64,000 nt of DNA, taken from Saccharomycopsis fibuligera x Saccharomycopsis cf. fibuligera (lineage: Eukaryota > Ascomycota > Saccharomycetes > Ascoideales > Saccharomycopsidaceae). Position numbers and translations under genes: made by a program. The stretch is from contig CP012810.1 of NCBI GenBank assembly GCA_001936135.1, positions 1,054,001 through 1,118,000 of the forward strand. Reading direction: 5' to 3'. Under the pieces are notes generated by a model that had not been told where the DNA came from, ran no database searches, and saw only the letters and a program-made list of their open reading frames with translations. Below, piece by piece: positions 21,870-33,264 of the stretch; positions within the stretch are counted from its first letter, which is position 1; each line of letters opens with the position of its first letter.

Positions 21870-23249
21870 ATGGTCAACTACCAAGCCCTACAAATAACGC
21901 TATCGGTAATTGCGCTTTGTGCATTAGTCGTTCCAATTATCGTTCAATTTAGTAATGCTCACAGATTCCCATTTTTGTGTTTATTCTTCTGGCTAGGGCT
22001 ACAAACTTTGCAAAATGTCATTAATGGTTCTATTTGGGGAGGCTCCAATTTTTTTGAAGTTTGGAATGGCAAAGTTTATTGTGACATTTTAGTATATCTC
22101 AATGATGCGACAATGACTGGTCTTATTTGCTCTGTTGCTGGAATTTGTTTTTTCTTGTACAATACTATCTCAACAACAAACTTTATATGCTACTCTCCTT
22201 TGAAAAGAAACTTGATTTATGCAGCTATTTGTTTAATTTCACCAACAATCATCTTGTCTCTTTCTTATCTTTTATTGGTTCAGAGATTTGCAGTAGTTCG
22301 TTTTGATGGTTGTACTCCGGTACATGGGCTGAGCTACATGAATTTGATCATCTTGTGTTTGCTCCCATTTTTATGGTCTGTTGTGGTTATAGGGCTTGCC
22401 TCATTGACCATCCTTGCTTTTTTCCGGAAAAGAAGTGATGTTAAAGATATCCTTCATTGCACCAATTCTGGATTGACATTAGCAAAATTCGCCAAAACCT
22501 TAGCATTTTGTATTATTACAATTTGCATTGAGGTTCCAGTGCTTGTTATTTACTCCATTTTTAATTTCAAGGGAAATCAGCAACATTATAGTTTCAGTGA
22601 GACCCATAATCCAGTGACGTGGAATCAAATACTTATTGTGCCCCACGATAAGCCATTTTACGGTCGTTGGATTTATGTTTCTGTTTGCTATTTATCTTTT
22701 ATTATTTTTGGCTTGGGGGAAAACACTATTCCTATTTACAAGAAAATTCTTCGATTATGTGGTCTTGGGTACTTTGTTAAAAAGTATGATCAATACAGAC
22801 AAGACAAGAAAGACAAGAAATATGAAGCGGAAGACAAAGAGCTGCCACTCAACCAGGTATTTAAAAGTAATTCAAAACAAAATGAACTCTTTTACACCAA
22901 ATCCAACATATTTGATGACTTTTCAGATTACGACGAAGAGGAAAGTATTTCTAGTACTAAGCACAAGCATGGCAAACACAAAGAAAAGATAAGAGCAATA
23001 GAGCTTTCTTCACTTTCAGATCATACTTGCACACTGCAAAAACTGAATCCTAACTACAATTTAAGCTCTTATTACTCTGAAACCTCATTTTCTTCAAAAA
23101 GCTATACACAGCCAGCTTGCAAAGAAAGCAAAATCAAGGAGGACAGTGAAAGCGTGGGAGAGAGTAACAGTAGTATCGATTCCAACCAAGTGACATTCCG
23201 GTACGAAGTCAAGAGAAACTACAAACAGCAGGACTGCGTTAACAACTAA
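21870..23249 (+). CDS. STE3: Ste3-type lipopeptide (a-factor) pheromone receptor
   Basis: Class D seven-transmembrane receptor, made in alpha-type cells, that binds farnesylated a-factor-like pheromone and activates the heterotrimeric G protein for mating. The 459 residues comprise seven TM segments in about the first 305, then a hydrophilic tail of about 155. Family hallmarks seen: WNGKVYCDI in the first extracellular region, FDGC, and the third cytoplasmic loop FFRKRSDVKDILHCTNSGL with KFAKTL after it, nearly the same as S. cerevisiae Ste3. IFGLGENTI ends TM7. The tail is Lys/Asp/Ser-rich, a likely target for phosphorylation and ubiquitin-driven uptake. Its presence means this lineage keeps at least part of a mating system. 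Confidence 0.95.
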   Translation: MVNYQALQITLSVIALCALVVPIIVQFSNAHRFPFLCLFFWLGLQTLQNVINGSIWGGSNFFEVWNGKVYCDILVYLNDATMTGLICSVAGICFFLYNTISTTNFICYSPLKRNLIYAAICLISPTIILSLSYLLLVQRFAVVRFDGCTPVHGLSYMNLIILCLLPFLWSVVVIGLASLTILAFFRKRSDVKDILHCTNSGLTLAKFAKTLAFCIITICIEVPVLVIYSIFNFKGNQQHYSFSETHNPVTWNQILIVPHDKPFYGRWIYVSVCYLSFIIFGLGENTIPIYKKILRLCGLGYFVKKYDQYRQDKKDKKYEAEDKELPLNQVFKSNSKQNELFYTKSNIFDDFSDYDEEESISSTKHKHGKHKEKIRAIELSSLSDHTCTLQKLNPNYNLSSYYSETSFSSKSYTQPACKESKIKEDSESVGESNSSIDSNQVTFRYEVKRNYKQQDCVNN

Positions 23250-24030
23250 ACTTTTTTTTTATTTTTCTTTTCTTTTTTTTTTTTTTTTTTTTTGTGTGTG
23301 TTTCTATTGTTCATTTTGTTTACTTTTTTATTTCGTTAGAACCCCCTTATGTTGGCTATATACATTCCAATTCTGCATGTTGACCTGTTATTTTCGGCCA
23401 AAACGTGATGCATAGCGACAAGCGCTTATATAATCCGGAAGAAATATTGTGCATATCACGTGACCTTATCTTGAGCTTAATTTAGTTTTTGTGTTCCTTC
23501 TGGACTTTTTGGGTTTTGCCAGTAGTTTAATCCTCGCAACGTTATTGGTGCACCGCCACAAGAACCACGCCCATTACACCCATACAGGTCTCCTTTAAAT
23601 ATTTACGGTACTTTGTCGTTACAAAGCTTGTGTAAATATTTGGTGATACTGCTTTTACTGGATTACACTACTCTCATCTTTCATATACGGTATTCCGTTG
23701 CGTTGGTTTGCCTTCTGCCTTTTTTCTTTTTTTTTGGCTTTCGTTGCTGTTTTGTTTTGTTTTCTGCTGCCGCTGCATCTGCACGCTGAAAAGGAAATTT
23801 TCCCAGGTCATTCATGAATACATTGTGCTGCGAGTAGGCGCACACGACGACCACAACCACGACAACGACGACGAGGTACTTTGGCCTTTGAGCTTTATTA
23901 TATCTTCTGCTTCTCGCTTACTCTCATTATCCAGTTTTCCAGTACCTCAAAACACTAGGCTCCACCTTCGAGAAAGGTTTTGTCAGTATCTTTGCACAAT
24001 TGACTTTGTCGTTGGCTTTTCAGTCACATC
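23250..24030. other. Intergenic, STE3 / LST4
   Basis: About 780 bp. T-rich STE3 3' flank (23252-23293), then LST4 promoter sequence with a CACGTG at 23458-23463. No gene recognised. Confidence 0.45.
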
Positions 24031-27000
24031 ATGTTGGCTAGCTTGTTCAATAAAAGCATATCATCCTCACCCATAGAGCTGCCTTCTTTATACAGTGTGT
24101 CTCCCTTATCTTTGTCGAATACAGAATCAGATATAATAGTCCACCAGAAACTCAACAACTTCCCGCTATATGGAACAAACGAAGTTTTACATTTTGCTTT
24201 CGACAAAAATGATTTCCGCATTTTAGTTCTTGAGGATACTGGCAACATTTTATCTAATGATAGATACTATGTTTTGTACGATTCTGAAATTGAAAAGAAT
24301 AAATTTCTAGACGACCGCAAGAATTCTTCATTATCGAGGGCTCAGCAGCAAAGATTTCATGAAAATTTATACGATACAAAGGAAATTAAACTGATTGCTC
24401 AGTATCTTTTCGGATCAAGTTTTCAAGGCGAGTTGAAGCAAACATCAAGAATACATTCTGAGCCGGAAGATTTGAGGAAAAGCTTGAAAAATAAGACACT
24501 TGTGGTGAGGACGTACCATTTTGATGCAAATTTTGAGGATACTCTACTTGCGTCCAAGAAGAAGCCACAAGCTCCTACCCCATCTCCAAGTACAAGCCCT
24601 ATCATTAAAACAAATGTTCCTGTGCCTGAGTTTAGAACGGATATTTTTGACGATACCAAGTCCTCTCCTGGTTCCGGTGCCAGTTCTTATTCAAGGCTTC
24701 AAAAATTACAATATTGTGGAAACTCGCCTGTTGATGATGCTGTAGACAATGAAAAAGCTCACGGCTGGACTGCTGAGCCCGCAACAAAAATTGATCATGA
24801 TTTCAGCTCTAAAAACAACACCCCGATTGGTATTTGTATTGTTTTACCGTTTTCTTCGGAAGAGCTCACGCAAACTATTGGTGCAAATTATCAGGAATTT
24901 GACAAATGGCTATATGAAATTCAAGATCTTACTTTGAAGTACTTGAAAAAATACTACGCTTTGCAAGTGGAAGGCAACATGAAAGAAACCACCAAGGCTG
25001 GGCTAGCATCTTCAATAATACCAAAATCTTTTTTTGGCACTCAACTGTCCAAATACCAGAAAGAGCCAAGTGAGTCCAGTTTGGATGCTGGATCCATTAA
25101 AACAAGGAACAAAAAATCGAATTCTAAGAGCAAGTTTAGATTCTTTAAAGTTGATAATGCGCAAAGAAACAAGATACACTTTAACAGATTGCTCTTGCAA
25201 ACCAATTTCGAAACTGAGAAAGTGTTTTTGAATTACTTTCATAGGATCAACATATTTTTGAATACACCAAGAATCATCACAGGTATAACGAGCTTGGAAA
25301 AACTTTTAAAAATCAATCTCCTGGCGTCAAATACGAATACAACATCAAGTAACAGTAGCCCCAAGACTAGCAATAAAAAGCCAAAAAATATTCTATTTTT
25401 GCAATTTTGCAAAGAGATACGACATTGGCTAACAATTCATGATTCCATGTATTCTGCTAAATCTGGAGCAAAGTTTTTACCAACCTTACTCGCTTTGCTT
25501 TACCCATTGCGCCAGCACTTGATTGAATCTAAGCCAGCAAATAAGAAAACCAAGATTGTTAGAGTAGTTTTTGCTGCTCAGAATGATGTGGTGATTAACA
25601 GTTTACTATCAATATTGAGCAATTTTCTTCCAGATGTTATTTTCAAGTATGATATTTTATCTGAGTCTGAATATAATGGATTAAAAGACACGCTTATTAA
25701 GGAAGAAAGCAGCACCCTGACAAAACCAAATTTGAACTCAAAAAGTAGCGTCCATCAGCTTTCTACCACTGCTAGCAACAATAGTCAATATGATGATACC
25801 CACACAGTGAACTCCGCACCACCGCCAACTGACTTGAAAAGTGGAATTCCAGAAGAAGCGGTTGACACAAGTTCTGACTCAATTGAAATAAGACCTTTAG
25901 GTAAAAAAAACCTACCCCCTTTAGATTTATCAAAGACCGAGTCTAGAATTTCTGAAGCTGCTAGTGAATATAGCAGATCAGATTCCAGATCAAGTTCAAG
26001 ACCTCACACTCCATATTTGCTTCACAATTTTGCTCCTCCTTCACCAATAATTTCTAAAAATAGGGGGCTTGCATTATCCTCACCCAAATCAATTCCAATC
26101 ACGCAAACATCAACATATGATTCATTTTCTGCATATTCTTCACAGTCTGAATCGTCTTCATATAAAAGTTTAAATGATTTTGAAAACTTTTCCTATTTTG
26201 TGAGAAGTGGTTCGATAAGTTCGAACAATAATAATTGCTTCCCAAGTAATCCTAGATCGGGTCTAAATTCATCTAGAAGTTCGTCTTTTGTGCAACATAA
26301 TGAGGATGAAACTCGTTTACCTAAGTTTTTTTCCGGAAGCTCAAATGAACCAACTAGAAGACGATTACAAAAAACCCTTTCGGTAACCGACTTGACACAG
26401 AAAAGTATTAGAGCGTCAAATTCCTCTGCAAGCAAGGCTAAGCTTTTTTCCAAGAAAATTGATCTTATCAAGAGAACACCAACAGCCATTTTGAAGATTA
26501 ATTTTCAAAAATACAGTTGTTTGAACAATTTAAAATCTACTGATAATGGAAACTTGAAGCCATCGTACTCTAGAGCAAACAGCAGTGATGGGGTAAGTGT
26601 GCAGTCATTTCAGACGAATGACCAAGAAGAAGGATTTTCAACAATTTTGGATATTTCCAAGCCACGACGCAATGGCAAAGAAGATAAACTTAACAGAATG
26701 GTTTTGCTTGAAAATAGTAAGTCAATGAAGAATTATATTCATGATATCATGGTCAAGCAAAATATTGACTCAAGATACGATTCTCACACTAGTGTTTTAA
26801 ATGTCTCTTTTGACACAAAGTCTTTACTTCGTGATGAATATGATGATGCTTACGTTTATAATCAAACTGACGTTGCAAATGATGCTGCCGGCAATTACGA
26901 GTCGGAACTTTCAAAAAAATATCTCAACAACGATGCCCTATATGGGAGAATTACTGTTCCTGGATCAGAAATCGATTTACCACCACTTGTTGGAATATCT

Positions 27001-27750
27001 ATGGACTTCATTCCTGAGTTTACAATTCAAGCAGTTAAAAAATCTGAAAATATTAAACAGCTGATTGTCACAGCAATGAAGCATGATTTGTTTCACAATG
27101 AGTACATTGATAAGTGCGTTTCTGGTTCTAATGTTTCGCAAAACGAGCTTGATTTGGATTTCGGTACGGATAAGAAATCAATTACCAAAACAATCTTTGT
27201 TAATCTTGCTACCCGTGAAATCAATGAGTTTGAAATTGTTTTAAAGCAGAATAGCCAGGACAAGCCAGGCAAATATGACACTTCTCTTGCGACTCATAAA
27301 CATTCAGAACCAATAATTAGCTCAAGTAGCTTAGCTAGTTCTGGCATAACTACCCCGGAGCAAGAAATTAACAGTTATAACTCAGTGATTAATATCCCAA
27401 AGTCGAATATGAGCATTGGAAACCAAGGAAGTGGATCTCATGTTCGTCATTCTTCCATTTTTTCAATGTCTTCGCTATCATCATCATCTCCTGGATCTTC
27501 TTCCCATTACTCTCAATCATCATCGCCAATAAAGGCGTCTCCGTCAATTTTAAACTTGTTTGATTTTAGTAATAATTATCTCACCAATAATAATCCTTTC
27601 ACATTTCAGGGCAAAGATTTTGTCTTGATGGGTAATAAAGTATTTGATGAGCAAGGGAAATTATGTGCTAAAGATCTTCAGTCTTTAATTCAAGAGATGG
27701 AAACCATTTTGAATGTTTTTGCTAATGTTCACGATGATGCTGACGTATAG
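24031..27750 (+). CDS. LST4: Lst4/FNIP-like TORC1 pathway protein
   Basis: Probable partner of Lst7 (folliculin), a complex with GAP activity on the Rag-type GTPase Gtr2 at the vacuole that couples amino acids to TORC1. 1239 residues. The N-terminus has the longin-like strand pattern FAFDKNDFRILVLEDTGN...YYVLYDSE typical of FNIP proteins. The middle has helical blocks (FCKEIRHWLTIHDSMYS; KIVRVVFAAQNDVVINSLLSILSNFLPDVIF) that look like the DENN part. The C-terminal part contains NYIHDIMVKQ and LPPLVGISMDFIPEFTIQAV. Long Ser/Asn-rich linkers separate them and make it longer than S. cerevisiae Lst4 (about 830). The assignment rests on pattern recall; a different DENN-type protein is the main alternative. 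Confidence 0.62.
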   Translation: MLASLFNKSISSSPIELPSLYSVSPLSLSNTESDIIVHQKLNNFPLYGTNEVLHFAFDKNDFRILVLEDTGNILSNDRYYVLYDSEIEKNKFLDDRKNSSLSRAQQQRFHENLYDTKEIKLIAQYLFGSSFQGELKQTSRIHSEPEDLRKSLKNKTLVVRTYHFDANFEDTLLASKKKPQAPTPSPSTSPIIKTNVPVPEFRTDIFDDTKSSPGSGASSYSRLQKLQYCGNSPVDDAVDNEKAHGWTAEPATKIDHDFSSKNNTPIGICIVLPFSSEELTQTIGANYQEFDKWLYEIQDLTLKYLKKYYALQVEGNMKETTKAGLASSIIPKSFFGTQLSKYQKEPSESSLDAGSIKTRNKKSNSKSKFRFFKVDNAQRNKIHFNRLLLQTNFETEKVFLNYFHRINIFLNTPRIITGITSLEKLLKINLLASNTNTTSSNSSPKTSNKKPKNILFLQFCKEIRHWLTIHDSMYSAKSGAKFLPTLLALLYPLRQHLIESKPANKKTKIVRVVFAAQNDVVINSLLSILSNFLPDVIFKYDILSESEYNGLKDTLIKEESSTLTKPNLNSKSSVHQLSTTASNNSQYDDTHTVNSAPPPTDLKSGIPEEAVDTSSDSIEIRPLGKKNLPPLDLSKTESRISEAASEYSRSDSRSSSRPHTPYLLHNFAPPSPIISKNRGLALSSPKSIPITQTSTYDSFSAYSSQSESSSYKSLNDFENFSYFVRSGSISSNNNNCFPSNPRSGLNSSRSSSFVQHNEDETRLPKFFSGSSNEPTRRRLQKTLSVTDLTQKSIRASNSSASKAKLFSKKIDLIKRTPTAILKINFQKYSCLNNLKSTDNGNLKPSYSRANSSDGVSVQSFQTNDQEEGFSTILDISKPRRNGKEDKLNRMVLLENSKSMKNYIHDIMVKQNIDSRYDSHTSVLNVSFDTKSLLRDEYDDAYVYNQTDVANDAAGNYESELSKKYLNNDALYGRITVPGSEIDLPPLVGISMDFIPEFTIQAVKKSENIKQLIVTAMKHDLFHNEYIDKCVSGSNVSQNELDLDFGTDKKSITKTIFVNLATREINEFEIVLKQNSQDKPGKYDTSLATHKHSEPIISSSSLASSGITTPEQEINSYNSVINIPKSNMSIGNQGSGSHVRHSSIFSMSSLSSSSPGSSSHYSQSSSPIKASPSILNLFDFSNNYLTNNNPFTFQGKDFVLMGNKVFDEQGKLCAKDLQSLIQEMETILNVFANVHDDADV

Positions 27751-28819
27751 GACGTGGCCGGTTGGTTTATTTGTTTTTTGCTTTTTTGGTATTACAATAA
27801 TTCTTGCATTTTTTTTCACAGTTTTTTTTTGTTTTTTTTTCTTTTCTTTTAACTTGTTTTATCTCTTCTCATGGTTATGTATACTACCTTTAATTTTTTC
27901 TTTTCTTTTTTTTTTTTTTTCAGTTAGGTTTACATTTTTGCTTATTTTTATTTATTTTATATTCTTGGGCTATCGGATACAGGTTTCAACTATTGCTTAT
28001 ACTTTAACGAGATATTGCTTGATAATGTTTCATTGAGAATTTTTCATTTGTAGGGCAACAACGTTCCAATTTTAATATGATGTGTCTTCGCGGAGCTTTT
28101 GGTCGCACCAGCCCACACTCAAGGTCCAAACCAAACTATATAATAATAGGTCTGTTTTCTCACAGTGTCTAATTAGGTATTTACTTTTAATTTCAGACCT
28201 ACAGATAACTAAATTTCACTGCACTGAAAACTCCGCGTGCCTATGAGCCAGCTCTTGAGCCAGGCTAAATCTCAACAAGAGAGTAAGCCTGACACTTATA
28301 GCTTATTAACGGTTTGCTAATTAGACTCACTTGCTTCAGTTACTGCGTATTATAGCTTGTTTTTGTTATGCGTTTATCATTTTATTGACTTCCTGGGAGA
28401 ATATCGCTTAAAATTGAAGGAGTGAAAGAGCATAACTCTCTAGGTGCATTTATGAACGAGTATTTTTTTTTTTTTATTTTTTTTTTTTTGTACATACAGG
28501 CTTGAAAATTTCAGATAAGTCAAATTAACATTTATAAAAGTTTACAAAGTTTTTCTTCAACATGCACCGTTTGAAAGACTAAAAAGTTCAGAGAAGTAAA
28601 TCAAATAAAAAGTAAGATAGGTAAACCAAAAATGTTTGGAAAGGAATGAGTACAAAGACGTAACAAAGCCCCTTTATATAAAAAAGGTAAAAAATATAGA
28701 ATATAAAGAATGCTCGAGAAAAAAAAAAAAAAAAAGAATAAGAAGTATATGTAATACCAGAACTAAACAAATTTCAATATCAGGCTAGTAAGACTAATGT
28801 AAGCTAAGCAAAAGCAAAA
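27751..28819. other. 1.1 kb convergent intergenic region, LST4 / GDA1
   Basis: T-rich immediately after LST4 (27770-27960) and AT-rich throughout; includes T runs at 28461-28489. The open frame 27713-28036 is T-run-encoded Phe/Leu and not a gene. Confidence 0.5.
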
Positions 28820-30821
28820 TCATTTCTCTTCTTGAATACGACACTTCCATCCCTTTTGATCCAATAAAGGCAAAGAAGCACCTAAACACCAACCCAATTC
28901 ATTACCAGCAATTTTTTTAGCAGTTTTCAATTCTCTATGTAATGGGATATCATAACCAGTATGCAACATAGCCACCATAAAAGACAAATCCAAACAGTAA
29001 TTTGGCTCATTATTTAATTCTTCAAGAGCACCATTCAATGAACCCAACATTTTTTCCCAGAAACTGTTTCCATTACAAACGATTTTAGCTAAATCGCTCA
29101 ATTCTTCCAAAGTGAACGAAGAAGGCATGCCCAATGGATTAGTTCTGTCGTAAAAAAAGGAGAAAATGTACATGTCAGAAGTTTGTTGGAAATTTCTGAC
29201 CAATGAGGGTTGATGAATACCATTGAAGGAACATGGAGCTTGAGCACATTCAGCATCCTTGTTGAGGATTTTTTCGGCTAAAAAGCGACATTGAGGTCCA
29301 GTAGCAGTTTCTGGGCCAACAAAGTTAACCATGTAAGTTTCATCATCGGAATATTTGACTTTAACGTTTTTAGCAGTGTTTCCTGGAGCAATACATGGAG
29401 AAATAAGATCAACCGTAGCTTCTTTGGTATCAGCAGAGACTGGTTTCAAACCAGATGGCTTATTTTTGCCCTTCAAATAAGATTCAACAATCAAAGAGTT
29501 AATTTTGTTTCTACCTTCCATTAAACCGTAACCTAAATGAGAAGTTTGATACAATTCAAAATTTCTGTTACCGAAATCAATCTTGTACTTGTGTTCACCA
29601 TCAAGTAATTTTTCATTAACTGGAAATTTAGGTTCAAAGACAATTTGAGTAGACCCACCACCCAAGTCAAAGACAGCGGCAGTTGGGGTTTTTTCTTTAG
29701 AACCAATGTTACCGATCAAGTAATTAGCAGTGACCCAAGCGTAAACACCTTCATCAGCTCCATCCATAATGGAAATACCATCACCTTCAACAACGGCAAA
29801 TGGCCATTCAGTTTCCAAGTATTTTCGAACTTGTTTCAAAATAGCATCAGATTTTTCTTTACCTAATAATCTCAATCCAGCAGTGGCTTTAACAGCAATT
29901 GGAGTACAGCCTTGTGACTCTTTAGGAACGGTTTTAACAGCAACTTCCAATAATGGATCCAAGGATTTAGCAGCACCAATGGTATCGGTGTCAAATGAAG
30001 ATAAACCCGGTTTAAGCATTTTAAATTCTTCTCTCAACAATTTAGGTGGACTAAAACATACATCAAACTCGTAAACATGGACTCTTGAGCCACTAGAACC
30101 GGCATCAACCATGACGACGTATTTTGATTTAGCATCACATTTACCAGAAGAAGAAGCGATTTCAGTATTCAAAGTTTCTTCAGAAGATTTGACTTTTTCT
30201 TTGACTGGAATGGTAGCATCGTCATCGTCATAGCTAACTTGTTTGTTAGTAGCAGCGTCAGCGGCATCTCCTCCCTCAGTGTAACTTTTAGTTTTCCCAT
30301 CTTTTTGTTGTTCCTCAGTAGAGAAAGCTTTGTCGGCTTTAACTTTCTCCTTATTTTTTGAGTCTTGTTTGTTGTTAGAGGATTGAGGGTATGGAGGTTT
30401 TGGAGGTTCGTTAGACTTGGCTTTGGCAGTGGTTTCTGCATCAGCTTCGATTGTAGTGGCTGTTGCGCTGTTTAAAGTGTCTGCAATTTCTTTATTAGCA
30501 TCTGCAGCCCCGTTGCTAAATGAGGCTTTGGTGTCTTGAACCAAAGTATTGGCTTTGTCTTTAGCATTTTTCAAAAAAGCATTATCAGCTAGTTGACTGT
30601 GATCTAAATAGAAGTTGGTTAGTTATTGTGTCGAGCATGAATTTATTTCAAGTAAAATAAAAATAACACATCGAAACAAGAAGGAAAAAAAAAAGTACAT
30701 AAAAATTTCACATACAAGATGGAGCGCTGTTTGAGGTCAAATAGAAGAATGAAATAAAGGCAAAAAGACCCAAAGAAATAAGCAAAAAACGAGAGTTTCT
30801 GTTTCCTGAAATGCGGATCAT
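28820..30821 (-). CDS. GDA1: Golgi guanosine diphosphatase, spliced
   Basis: Type II membrane GDPase of the Golgi lumen. It hydrolyses GDP left by mannosyltransferases to GMP, so that the GDP-mannose/GMP antiporter can run. Exon 1 (30821-30716) gives [11 protein letters not shown] and the signal anchor [16 protein letters not shown]; exon 2 is 30603-28820. Total 629 residues. The 112-nt intron has donor GTATGT, an AACTAAC branch point and acceptor TTTAG. Four apyrase-conserved regions are clear: [45 protein letters not shown] and [14 protein letters not shown]. The C-terminal [10 protein letters not shown] also matches. The lumenal stalk is about 110 residues longer than in S. cerevisiae and is Lys/Asp/Thr-rich. 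Without the intron the protein would lack its membrane anchor. Confidence 0.94.
30604..30715 (-). other. GDA1 intron
   Basis: 112 nt. The minus strand begins GTATGTG and ends ATAACTAACCAACTTCTATTTAG (shown split: branch AACTAAC, acceptor TTTAG). It separates the transmembrane anchor exon from the catalytic exon. The join is phase 1 (TCTT plus ATCAC). Confidence 0.9.
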
Positions 30822-31082
30822 TTTGACAGGATGGAGAAGTGAAGTAAGTGAGTGTGTTAGCCTGGTGAGGTTAGCAGATAGAAGGAGACAATCAATCGAA
30901 GGTGATGATCTGTTGTTATTTTGTTTCTTTCTTCGCAAAAGTCAAAAATCATCAATAAAAAGAAACAAAAGAAACGTAAAAAAGAAAAAGAAAACGAAAA
31001 ATTATTCGTCATTTCTTACGTAATTTATCATTATGATATGGCTTCTATAATAATAATTAATATGCAGCATTCAAACAAGGTA

Positions 31083-31156
31083 GCCGGGCTAGCCTAATTG
31101 GTTAGGGCGTCTGACTTCTAATCAGGAGATTCTGGGTTCGAGTCCCAGGTTCGGTG
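31083..31156 (+). tRNA. tRNA-Arg (anticodon UCU)
   Basis: A 74-nt cloverleaf. The acceptor GCCGGGC pairs with GTTCGGT including G-U pairs. The D arm is AGCC...GG, and the anticodon stem TCTGA/TCAGG encloses the loop CTTCTAA with anticodon TCT. The T arm is CTGGG-TTCGAGT-CCCAG, and the discriminator is G. No intron. A T run follows as the Pol III terminator (31159-31165). It reads AGA, the preferred Arg codon in the genes around it. Located between the divergent GDA1 and ASK1. Confidence 0.95.
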
Positions 31157-31509
31157 ATTTTTTTACCTCCTTGTACAGGCATGAAACGTAACACAAGATG
31201 AGCTTTAGCAATTATAATAAAACTTGAATGATTGAATTGGTGTGTTGTGTTTTGGTTTGAGAGCGTTAAAACAACCTTTTTCAATATTTTTTTTCACCTT
31301 AAGTTCTCCCAAATTTGGCAGCATTTTTTGTTTTGTTTCTTTTGTTTTGCTTTAATTGGTATTGACTGTAGTGCATCGCCTTTCAAAAAAAAAAAAAAAC
31401 TTTTTTGAAAAACAAAAACAAAAACATAGATAAAAAAAATAATAATAATAATAGCCGTGTCATCGCGGCGCACCAGAACAACTCTACTCACTGATTACCG
31501 CCACCAACA
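31157..31509. other. Intergenic, tRNA-Arg / ASK1
   Basis: About 350 bp, AT-rich with an A run (31385-31399) and an ATAATA stretch; ASK1 promoter. Nothing else seen. Confidence 0.45.
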
Positions 31510-33264
31510 ATGTCCAACAAACGCAAGAGTATTTTTGATAGCGTCAAAAGGTTTTCCTCGGTGACACCTAACGATAATGAGAATGCAGAAACTTCTATCG
31601 ACGATGAGATACTACAGCTAGAATCAATTGATCAAGAAATCTCCAAAACGTTATCCTTGATTCATTACAACATCGACGCGTGCAACAATATAATATCCAC
31701 GAAGTTCGTACCACTTTTACTCAACTATAAAAATAATTCAAGAGAAATAAATAACAGTACACGGTTTCTCAAAAACCTTTTCGAAAATAGTTTGAATGTT
31801 AACATTCAGGTGCAAAAAAGTAAATCCGGAAGCAGCGCCAAAAATAGCAATAAAAATAGCAACAATAAAAATAAAACTAAAGAAACCAAGGGCAAAGAGA
31901 AACAAGCACCGGAGAAGCAAGATAATAGTAGTGCTGTTACAGTGGAAGATCTTGCCAAAAAAGTAAATATCAATAATTCAGAGAGTCTTTTATCTGAATC
32001 GATCTTATCTAATGATAGTAATGACCAGTTGAAGATTGATATAAATCAGCTGTTGCAAAACTTTAAAGCAGCCAGAGAAAAGGCAATACGCGAAAGCGCA
32101 GAAAGTAATCAAAACCAAAACCAAATTAAAATTCAAAAGCAGCAGCAGAATCAAAATGAGTCGCCTGTTCAAAATAACGAGAATGAAAACAAGCCACAGC
32201 CTGGAAACACACCAACTACGAAAAGAGAGATATATGATGTGTTTGCTAATAGAAGCAAAATAGGACCATCAGAGAACTCATCTACACTTGATTTTATTAA
32301 TAACAACTCAATAATCGAACAAAACACCCTCACGCTAGAAAATGACGCCAATGAGAAGAAACGTCTACGTCCATCAACTTCACCGTCATCATCGTCAAAA
32401 CCTCCAACAATACAATCTACTTCCCCTTTCAAAATTCAAATATCGCCTATCAAGCATTCTAAGCCTGCGCTATCATCACCGGAATTTAGAACTCCAAAAA
32501 GAATAAAACATCGTAAATCATCCGCAATAATCGAACAACTCCATTTGGATGATTCTCCTGACGATATACCCAAAACTCCAGAACTAACATACCTTAAATT
32601 TTCACCAATAAAACTAAAGAAGAGTAAAGAAGATAAGCCAAGGCAGAATGTGACCCCAGCCATGACAAAACGTTATGATTTCAATACAGGAAATGACAAT
32701 CAGCGTTATCATAATAACAATGATACGGACACGTCGAGAGTTCGCGATGCACATCAAATGTCATTAGGCTCACTATCATCAACTACCCTCGATATCCCGC
32801 AATTACCATCATCACTTAATTTTGACGACAGTAACAATAATGCCAACAATACCACCACTAACACTAATTCAGCATACCAAACCCCAAATCAGCTGTTTTT
32901 CAACTCTACTTCTTCATCTGCTGCTTTCAATCTAAAGCTGCCTCCAATATCTTTAAAATTTGCATTACCAAAGCTGAATACTCATTTGACGAGGTCACCA
33001 GTGAAAGAACTTGCAAGAAGATATACCCTTGATTATTTGGACATGGAAATGGATGATGATTCAAGCATCAGTAGTTTTGAACTTCGAAATAAAAAATACA
33101 ATTCTAGTGCTAATAGTAGCACGATTGATAATAATCGAAATATTAGTAAATTGCCTACTGCTGCAGGAATAGTCCACAAAGTTGAAGAGGATGAAGAGGA
33201 TGAAGATAATGAACGTGTTTACGAATCCAAAAAAGGTGATATATTTGATAATGAGGCCGAATAA
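31510..33264 (+). CDS. ASK1: DASH/Dam1 complex subunit Ask1
   Basis: Subunit of the ten-protein DASH ring that couples kinetochores to microtubule plus ends. The conserved helical domain lies at about residues 30-95: LESIDQEISKTLSLIHYNID, then ISTKFVPLLLNYKNN and the FLKNLFENS segment. It follows S. cerevisiae Ask1 (LDQEI... then IIPHVATY... then LGTMF) in spacing. The protein is 584 residues, twice the S. cerevisiae length, because of Asn/Ser/Gln-rich linkers. Several minimal Cdk sites (TP and SP, such as KTPELT, SSPEF and TRSPVKE) are visible, and Ask1 is known to be Cdk-phosphorylated. Acidic C-terminal end. Confidence 0.85.
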   Translation: MSNKRKSIFDSVKRFSSVTPNDNENAETSIDDEILQLESIDQEISKTLSLIHYNIDACNNIISTKFVPLLLNYKNNSREINNSTRFLKNLFENSLNVNIQVQKSKSGSSAKNSNKNSNNKNKTKETKGKEKQAPEKQDNSSAVTVEDLAKKVNINNSESLLSESILSNDSNDQLKIDINQLLQNFKAAREKAIRESAESNQNQNQIKIQKQQQNQNESPVQNNENENKPQPGNTPTTKREIYDVFANRSKIGPSENSSTLDFINNNSIIEQNTLTLENDANEKKRLRPSTSPSSSSKPPTIQSTSPFKIQISPIKHSKPALSSPEFRTPKRIKHRKSSAIIEQLHLDDSPDDIPKTPELTYLKFSPIKLKKSKEDKPRQNVTPAMTKRYDFNTGNDNQRYHNNNDTDTSRVRDAHQMSLGSLSSTTLDIPQLPSSLNFDDSNNNANNTTTNTNSAYQTPNQLFFNSTSSSAAFNLKLPPISLKFALPKLNTHLTRSPVKELARRYTLDYLDMEMDDDSSISSFELRNKKYNSSANSSTIDNNRNISKLPTAAGIVHKVEEDEEDEDNERVYESKKGDIFDNEAE

